Shown here piece by piece: positions 55,853 through 64,000 of a DNA stretch of 64,000 bases. The position numbers and the translations under genes were made by a program. The notes below the pieces were generated by a model. The model ran no database searches, had not been told where the DNA came from, and was given only the letters and a program-made list of their open reading frames with translations. The DNA is taken from the NCBI GenBank assembly GCA_963920635.1, contig OY987298.1, positions 144,620,257 through 144,684,256 of the forward strand. The letters run 5' to 3'. This DNA is from Pseudeuparius sepicola (Eukaryota > Arthropoda > Insecta > Coleoptera > Anthribidae). Numbering within the stretch: position 1 is the stretch's first letter; every line of letters starts with the position of its first letter.

Positions 55853-56505
55853 CTTAGACAAGGAAAAAGAGAGGACGCCTAAAAGTGCCCGCGGCTGTGT
55901 TACCGACAATATCACAAAAAGGTTAAAAATGAAAATTTGAAATATTGTTATTTATTTGCAGACAACTTCCCAAGAAATGTAAAGCTAGTGTCAAGTGCTG
56001 AAATATATTTATTTGTGGCGATTTCGAATCAATCAAAATAAAATAAATAATGCACCCCCATGGAAACCAGCCCATATTTTATGAAACTATCATAATGGAT
56101 TAAGAAATTGTCAATAAAAACGATGTTAAAAAATAATTATATTGGTCCTATTTACAAACAAAACAATGCACTTTATCATACTAAAAGGTAGAAGGAATTT
56201 GGAGAAGTTATATTGAGAAAAAATAAAGTTTTAGGGCATCTTTCAAAAGAAGCGCGTATAATATTTACCGGTGAAACGAAATCCCAGGCTCTTGCTTTTC
56301 ACTTTAGCTCTTGTAACCAAACACTGAACAATACACCATCGTAGGAGTATCACTATTACTTTTAATTCACAAATTCTCGAAATTAACTCACAACGTACTC
56401 GCTTTGTCTGCCACATATAAAATGGCCGCCGTTCAAAACGACGTATCAAAATCTATACACGGCAGGGTAGGCCAGCTCGATGTCCTCTCTCTTTCCTTGT
56501 CTAAG
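55853..56505. mobile_element. TIR element CTTAGACAAGG, exact 8-bp TSD GCATAGCC
   Basis: CTTAGACAAGGAAAAAGAGA at the left is repeated inverted at the right (TCTCTCTTTCCTTGTCTAAG). GCATAGCC flanks exactly (55845-55852 and 56506-56513). 653 bp, no transposase. The 8-bp duplication suits hAT or P; superfamily open. Confidence 0.9.
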
Positions 56506-56513
56506 GCATAGCC

Positions 56514-59500
56514 CTTTTGGTTTTTAACATACAGGGAGAAATTGGAAAGTATAGATTTTGAGGCACACTTATCGAAGAGATTAAACGGGTTCTTATAGAA
56601 TTTTTTCCGTAGAATCCAGTGGCATATTCAGTTTTTTTATAGCACCTTCCGTTTTTTAAGTTATGAAGCAAATATATGTTTTTTTACATGGAACACCCTA
56701 TATATTATTTTTTTATATTTATTAGGCATAAGGTGGGCTTTCCAAAAATATATAAATGCTTAAAACTATTTTCACAAACAAGCTCAGAATTTAAGGTTTT
56801 CTACAATTTTCTTTTGTGTCCAATTAGTAGGTAGTAGCGGTAAGTATTATAGCAATGTATAAAATTCCTTACCAATTGGTAATATACGACTGACAAATTA
56901 TTCCCGAAGCGAGGTGTCTATAGCATTTGCCCCCTATTACGAGGATTGGGAATTAACTCGAGACTTGTATGAAAACTGTACAAAACAAATAACATAATGT
57001 GCGAAGTTTTTTTAGCAGCAAAAAATCAAAGTAGGCCTAGAATTTTGAAATTTTACAAACCTTATAACTTTTTCATTTCAACACATTTTGTCCTAAAACC
57101 TACAAAAAGGACACTTTACTCGCTTGAAAAATTTGTTTTCCGAAAATCAATCAGAAATATTGACATTTTTGATAACATTTTTGACAGAAAAAGTCAATAT
57201 TTCCTTGCACTTAGTCGTTGCCAGGCAACGGAAAGTAACTGTTAGGAAATATTTATTTTTGTACTGTAAGGAAATATTATTTCCTTACAGTTATTTATAA
57301 ACTAAAAAAATGATTGAGAACAAGTTTTTCGAAATTTATGTTCTTTGAGTAATTTTCGATTTTCGGAAAAATTTGTTTTTTCAAAATTTCCAAGGCATAC
57401 GTGATATTTAAAAAAAAAATTATGTCACAAATTAATTTCAAACCAAGCAGGACTAAATCCCAAAAGGTCAAATTTGAACTCGAATTTTTTTGTAAGCCAC
57501 TCTGTATACTAGATGCGTATTAATTATTTAGAATAAGATTCCCACACATGAATAAGTAGGTACATGTAATACAACACAAAATGGAAAATATTGGAAAATG
57601 AATTATTGTGCACAAATAAAATAAAATTATTATTGTCAAACAATAATCATTATTGTTTTCTTTAGAGATTGAGGAATATAATATACACAAGGACATAGGT
57701 CAATATTATATTTACTAACAATGGCTCAAAGCTCATAATAAATACATAATACAAGGATTATTTAATTTAGGAAAACGAATCGCCATAATAATATAAAGAG
57801 TTCACAACACATGGGTATGGTACAATTTTGAATTGTTGAGACACAACTTTCTCAAGCTTACAAGTCCTGTGCAAACAAGTGGCAACGCCGCAGCGGGACG
57901 GTTCAACGGGTCTATGCAGTATAGAGCAGTGTCTGCACTTTGGCTTAGTTACTTTTCTAATAAATGTTCAACCCTCTTTACAGAAGTATAAGTATTTATA
58001 ATAAGTGCGATTCCTGGTGTGGATAGATACATTTTCGACAAATAATATGACAAATTTGGGCAAATAGAGGGGACTGCATTTTGTTGTAAGTCGAATTTTT
58101 GTGAGAAAAAGTGCGCCAGGAGGCAAATGATGATTACCTATCTTCCCTTATGGTTCAATTTTCATAAAAATACAAACAAGCGAACAGAGAACAGCATGTT
58201 GTGAAGGACAGTAATCTCTTCTGATTGAAATGGCAGTATAGGGTCAATTTCATAATACATTCAACTAAATTATCTTTTGACTTTAACATTAGGTAAAGAA
58301 ACTTTTGCAACAATACTAAACAATGGTTGGATTGTTAGAAAGCTCCTTTAATTTTAAAGGGTACTTTAGTTTGTCTATGCAATTGGCCCGTAATCATTTC
58401 ATTCTTAAATTTTCGTCCTTTGGAAAGCCCAAAACGAATACAAGTGGACTGCTTGCCGTCAAGCAAAGAAAACCTAGCTACTTTCAAGTTATTGTTACGA
58501 TTTGACTTACAGCCAGGTATATACAATGTAACTAAGTTCTAGCGTCCCTCGACGGTTCTATAGGCATCTTGAGGCTTGAAATTGTAAAGGAACGATTCTT
58601 CACTTCGAATGTTTCACTTTTGCACAAAGAAAACAAATTTATTCTTCGGGTTGTCACACTGCCCCGTCGTAGCAATCTGGCGACGATAGCACTACACAAA
58701 TTAATTCTGGTAAATTTCTTGTAAAATCTACTGACAGGGAGTGACAGGCCACGCCGCGCAAACCCGCAAGCCATGTTGCCAGCTTTCTAAACATCAGGGC
58801 TTTCCTAGAGTCGGCTGTGGTTGAGATATTAAAAAAGTATTTTGAGGAACCTTCTCTGCATGTCCATAAGAATCTAAGAATCGATTTTGACATATATGTC
58901 AAATTAACACCAATATGGCGACAATTAAAAAAAACTACTGTTAGGTAGCTTAAGAAAAATGAGGTTAAAGTTTTTTGGAATGTAATTTTAGACCTTTGTG
59001 CAAAATTTGAAAATTACCCTTTTTCAATAACATGTTTTCCTCTTGTTCGGACAGCTTCTAATTTTTTTCCAATTAAATACAACCGGAAGACTATCAATAA
59101 AACAATAAACAAATTTCCAATCTGTTGCCAAGTCTTTGGACCACACTGTATGTATATGGCAATAGCAACACATTTTTATCAATGTTGCTGTGATTGTGTT
59201 TCCATTGTGAATTCATAATCATAGGTACCTAAAATATGATTGATTGACGTTTCACTGTAGTCGTAGCCGACGTCGACAATCTAAACTAGGTAGGTACGTA
59301 GGTACAATGATGATAATTCATATGACCTCGCACAGGGACGGATGGGACAGGCGGGAGACCGGGACATTTCCCTGTGGGCCGGTCGGCCGGTTGGCGATCT
59401 TTTGTGTTCACCTACTTTTTATATTTTATTCATTTAATTATTGTCCGTGCAATTTGACAACGCTGAAAAAGGTATCATTTTACGCAAGTGTATCATTTGG

Positions 59501-59780
59501 CTACGTCGCGTCGCCCGCGTCACTGCTGACCTAATGTGAAAGATCGTTTTCAATTCTCAAATATATTAAGAATAGGCTAAGAAATAGGTTATGTGACGAG
59601 AGGCTTGAATCTTTTATGCCTATGACTATGTATATCGAAAGATCCCTACTCAATCAAATAGATAACGAAGATATATCATAAATGAATTAGCAGATTCCAG
59701 TACATTACCTATTTAAAAAAAGCTTGATGTGCTGAATAATATATTATTATTTTAAGATTTCCATGTTTTGTTGATGAAAG
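56514..59780. other. AT-rich intergenic DNA with minor repeats
   Basis: No gene seen. A palindrome CTGTAAGGAAATA/TATTTCCTTACAG lies at ~57263-57289 without a clear target duplication. 57450-57515 matches one arm of the foldback at 31133-31673. Confidence 0.45.
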
Positions 59781-59782
59781 TG

Positions 59783-60660
59783 CTATTCATAAAGTTTGCA
59801 CCAAATGGGAAAAATTTGAATTATTCCATTTTTTGAAAATCTGATTTTGGGATATGTAGGTGCATGTTTGGTTTACACTATTGCGGTTAAACAGGGTCGT
59901 GTCGTGACGCCACAGCCCATGCCTGACAAATTTGACATTTAAAATAAAAAAATGGGAAAAGTCAGGTTTGCCTTGAAAATATCGAAAATGTGTTTGTATT
60001 GCATTATTGTGCCCCTATGCAAATTTTCAGAAGGATATCACGTTGTTCGTTTTTTCTTAATTATATTTATCTTCAAATCGCTACTCGATATTTTTTTCCC
60101 GCATATAACCGAAGAAACTTATTTAGTGGTTGCTCTCTTACTAAATTATAACAATGCAAATAAATTTCAATGCTAAGTTAAGGAAAAATATGAGATTTTT
60201 TAAAATGGCTATTGTGTAAGAACGCAATCTTGGTGCAAAGACTCTTTCATTTTAAGATAAGTTTTTCCCTGGGTCAGTGTAGTAATATTTTTACATAAAA
60301 TACATCCATATTTTGAAATTCAGTGAAACAAAATTATAAGCTACAGTTTTATATCGAATTTTATGGGTTCAGTTTCAATTCCAGGAATATCAAGTAAGAA
60401 ACACGAATATTCTGATATCCTTCTGAAAATTTGCATAGGGGCACACACAGTAATGCAATACAAACACATTTTCTTAATAACTTTTTCCGATGTTTTCATG
60501 GCAAACCTGATTTTTTCCCAATTTTTTATTTTAAATGTCAAATTTGACAGGCATGGGCTGTGACGTCACGACCCTCTTTAGGCGCAATAGTGTAAACAAA
60601 ACGTGCACCAACATATCCCGAAATGATTTTTGGTACAAACTTTATATGATTAGCACTGTA
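59783..60660. repeat. Foldback with ~280-bp arms
   Basis: The left arm (GTTTGCACCAAATGGG, ACACTATTGCGGTTAAACAG, GCCCATGCCTGACAAATTTG) pairs with the right arm (CAAATTTGACAGGCATGGGC, AGGCGCAATAGTGTAAAC). A fragment of the same family is at ~51690-51800. Confidence 0.8.
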
Positions 60661-61259
60661 TATTTTTATTTTTTTATACCTGTTTTCCTATTTGTTTGTT
60701 GTTTTTAATAGTTGAGTCCCCATTTAAAGTTTAGTGGCCAGTTGCACCATCACCATCGTATCTTAATATTTAATACAGTCTTAAAACAACTTGACAGGGA
60801 TTATTGTGACAATGGTTGTCAAGTAGTTGAGATTTTCTTAAAATTTAAGATACAATGGTGCAACTTCTACACACGAAGTGCCAAGTGAAGTTGGCCGCTT
60901 GACACGAAATTTTCCCGGGCCGGTCTCATTGAGCCCATCCGTCCCTGACCTCGCATCTCATCGCTATTTTAAACTTCTTCTGCACCTAATATTTTGTTTG
61001 AATTGAATAATAATATTGAGGTAAATACTGAAATACTATCGTTTATCACGATACAACGACCAAAATTGCACAACTCAAACAAGTTTATAGCCGTTGTAAT
61101 AAAAACACGTAGGTGGTATGACGAATTTAAACAAACATCGCGCAATAGGTATAGAAACCCCACACATGTGCATGAGTAATAATAAATCAAAACGCTAACG
61201 AGGCGACTATAGAAAACCCGATATCTACTCGTTCCGCAATAGATAACGCTCAATTCAAT

Positions 61260-61620
61260 ACCATCTCATATTCGTCCACGAAGCCAGTGGCCCCCTTCAC
61301 CTAATTGCCTCAGATCCAACCACGATCCAACAACAACAACAAAACAAACGCCTGATTACGTTTACGTATTCCGCTTCGCCAGTGGTATATTCTCAGCAGG
61401 CCGTGCCGTCACCACTCACAAAACTGCCTTCCTCCGCTCCGGCCCGGGTCGCCGCTTCTATACTGCCTTCCGCGTGCAGCAGCAGCGGTCGCCCCAAGGT
61501 CGTCGATGCATCGACCCAACGCCCGGCGACTCGTTTTTGTTTCCGCAGCTGCCTTGGACCTTTTCTCCTGCGTTCGCCGTGATAATAAACCGGCACCCGA
61601 TCTGTTGATTATTGTCGCGG
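61260..61620. other. CpG-rich block, possible promoter or first exon
   Basis: Marked rise in GC and CpG in an AT-rich setting, with several short open frames on both strands and no decisive splice site. It may be the promoter of a gene lying mainly outside the window, or the far 5' end of host gene 2. A G-tract follows at 61661-61674. Confidence 0.35.
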
Positions 61621-62104
61621 CTAATTTGAGCCGAGTTGTTTTGAGTTATCAGAGGATGTGGGGGGGGGGGGGGGCGGAGGGGATATTATTGATTTTCGCG
61701 GGAGGGTTGGCGCAAGGGGTGGGGGAGGGGGATTTTTACGTTTATAGCTTTGCGAGGGTGGTTGGTCGTATTGTTTGGGTTTTATGAGTGGGGCGATAAG
61801 GTTGTTGTCGGAACGATAGAATGGAACTGCGTTGCGATAAAAAGTAACAACGCGTGAAAATGAAAATTATATCTTGAATTGAAGCACGAACCTGCGTTAT
61901 CGCAGTTTCAACAACGGCAATAATAATTAATACTAACATAGATGTACCTAAATGAACATAAACGTAGTTTATTTTAAACATCTAGCCGATTTTTTTTTGG
62001 ATACTTTTAAGTGCCTATATATTATGCTTGGCGCTGATCCAGAAAGGGAAAGGGAGTGACTGCGGAAAGTCAACATAATTTTGGATTAATTTTGGAAGTA
62101 AGTA

Positions 62105-63063
62105 CATACAGGGTGCTCCAAACTTTATCAGCCATACTTTAAAAACTGCCAGAAAATTTCAAAAAAGGAGATTTTTCAACATGTATCGAAATCCTAGCGG
62201 TTTTCGATTTTCGTCAAAGTTCAATTTTTTTTCAAGTTTTCTTTTTTTTCCTAAAAAACATATTAGGTATTTGGTATATTGGTATAGTTTAGACACTTTT
62301 TATAAATTAAAAATAATTCAGCCCATCTACTTCTACTAGTGCCGGACTTGCCGGAGAGGGTCAACCATCATATTTTTTAATAAAAAATGGTACGCCACTG
62401 GAAAAGTATTTTTTTTTGCCTTCACTAAGGTTTCCAATCAATTATAAGAAAAAACTATTTTTAACTTTTTTCGAAAAATGTACCGTTTATGAAAAATTCA
62501 CTTTTGTGCGTTATTTTCATTTTGGGTTCAAATGTTATTAAGGAAAGTTGTTCGGAATTAAAATCTTAGTAGGTATGCAAAATTTCGAGAGCCATTGACA
62601 TACTTTCCTTACTTCTGCTAAAAAAATTAAAACGCACAAAAGTGAATTTTTCAAAAACGGTACATTTTTCGAAAAAAAGTTAAGAATAGTTTTTTCTTAT
62701 ACCTAATTGATTGGAAAACTTAGTGAAGGCAAAAAAAATACTTTTCCAGTGGCGCACCATTTTTTTTATTAAAAAATAATATGATGGATGACACCCATAT
62801 CTCCGAGACTAGTGGAAGTAGATGGGCTGAATTATTTTTAATTTATAGTATTTAATGAGTCTCTAAACTGTACCAAATATGTTTGCCTTAGCTGTCTTCC
62901 TTTAGGAAAAAATAAAAGAAAACTTGAAAAAAATTGAACTTTGACGCCCTGTATATCGAAAACCGTTAGGATTTAGATACATGTTTATAGGAAAAAAATC
63001 TCCTTTTTCGAAATTTTCTAGCAGTTTTTCAAACATTGCTGATAAAGTTTGGACCACCCTGTA
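62105..63063. repeat. Foldback with TACAGGGTG ends
   Basis: Left arm from ACAGGGTGCTCCAAACTTTA through ACATGTATCGAAATC pairs with right arm ending AAAGTTTGGACCACCCTGTA; arms ~450 bp around a centre near 62590. Confidence 0.85.
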
Positions 63064-63065
63064 CA

Positions 63066-64000
63066 CAAGATAATATTTCACTTTTGAACTTGAGTACTCC
63101 CCATAATGACATTAGTTTTTTATTAATTTGGGATTAAGAAACAAAAAGTAATTTTATGTGAGTAGAATTTTTACAGAAACTCGAATAGGAGGTCAACATT
63201 AATGTACAATAAGGTATCTTGAAGTCTGCAGAAAATAATAACGCCCAGTATATTTTTGCAATTTTTCACAATTATTGTTTTGAATAAAGCAACTAAAAAT
63301 ACAGATTTTTTCACCCTTGTTTTTTTCTTATGTCGCTCCGTGTTCGAGAAAAAAAATCCTATTTTTTGCACGTCTCTGAATTTAGAAAAGAATCTATAGG
63401 ACAAAAAGTTGCTTTATTCAAAACAATTCTTAGACAGTAATAAAAAAAAAAGATTTTTTGACAAAATTTTAACACTCTATATTCAGGAAATGCAGCGATT
63501 CTGGAAATATGTTTATAGGAATTTTTTTCTTATTTTGTCCCAAGGAATATCCCCTTCAATTTGTTTTGGAAACACACTGTATAAGGTGTTGATAAAATTT
63601 TACCAGAAAAACTGTTGCATGCTTATATTTTTTGCAATAACTTTCCGAAGTAGATTTTCTGTGGTAAAGCGTGAAGTTCTGTACAGGGTGTCCCAATTTA
63701 AATGAACTCTTGACTCTGCATTATTTCTGTTATTTTTTGACTAGAAAAAAAATCTAGAATTCTCCGGGGATTTCCAATATCAAGTCAAAATAATTACTAT
63801 ACTGATTACTGGGTGTTGTTAAAAAGTTTTGGCTAAAAACACTTTTGCTTGAATTCTTTTTGTTGTCCCAATTCCAACGAGATATAGTTATTCGTGAAAT
63901 TATTACTTTAAGATTATTTTGGTGTCTTTCTATTGGTAGGCGTATCGCGTATCTACTATTGATATTCATGAATAGGTGTATAGGTAGGTAAATAATAATA
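63066..64000. other. AT-rich DNA, no gene seen
   Basis: One weak inverted pair (TTGTTTTGAATAAAGCAAC near 63280 and its inverse near 63405). Otherwise nothing. Confidence 0.4.

Noticed and set aside
59952..60176. ORFs in the foldback at 59783-60660, also found inverted at 60341-60541
   Set aside because: Mirror-image products of inverted arms.
1..64000. tRNA, rRNA or other structured RNA genes
   Set aside because: No cloverleaf with A and B box motifs or rRNA-like core seen by eye; a covariance-model search would be needed to exclude them.

Overview
This window is nuclear DNA of an arthropod, almost certainly an insect; I cannot name the order. The evidence is intron-containing genes with consensus GTAAGT donors, AT-rich noncoding DNA, no bacterial-type operons, and insect-type transposon fossils (THAP/P-like, hAT and mariner/Tc1). 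Nearly all of it is accessory DNA. I see two host gene fragments, both on the minus strand and both with GC-rich exons in an AT-rich background. Gene 1 has a putative first exon and promoter near 15.3-14.9 kb and a coding exon at 6.03-5.70 kb. Gene 2 has exons at 45.15-44.45, 39.13-38.68 and 33.36-33.20 kb, with the stop codon in the last. I recognise neither product.

Layout: 1-5 kb holds a MITE and a long foldback element. 5.0-5.2 kb holds a 211-bp element with 7-bp target duplications. 6.09-10.21 kb is a 4.1-kb hAT element with its own 8-bp duplication, filled with nested repeats. 10.47-12.86 kb is a THAP-carrying element with an exact 8-bp duplication. 13.8-17.3 kb has foldback and tandem repeats. 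18.7-23.6 kb is a decayed P/THAP9-type transposon. 24.0-26.2 kb is an uninterrupted 711-codon hAT/ZMYM-type transposase. 26.3-34.2 kb has foldbacks, hairpins and a second THAP-carrying element (30.41-32.95 kb). 34.25-38.40 kb is a large inverted-repeat element with a hairpin, a MITE and a solo LTR nested inside its left arm. 39.16-40.63 kb is another THAP-carrying element, inserted beside a host splice acceptor. 45.7-49.0 kb has two mariner/Tc1 fossils. 49.9-56.5 kb is a patchwork of nested TIR elements and a broken segmental duplication. 56.5-64 kb is mostly foldbacks and AT-rich DNA.

The most unusual signal is a set of ultrashort palindromic insertions. They are 26-50 bp hairpins (plus one of 104 bp and two related ~215-bp elements) that start with 5'-CA, end with TG-3', and are flanked by exact or nearly exact 7-bp direct repeats. 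Fourteen such duplications, including that of the 39.16-kb THAP element, fit a symmetric target N-T-N-N-N-A-N (T at position 2 in 13 of 14, A at position 6 in 12 of 14). One has an empty paralogous site in the same window. I infer that they are extremely reduced derivatives mobilised by a THAP/P-like transposase.
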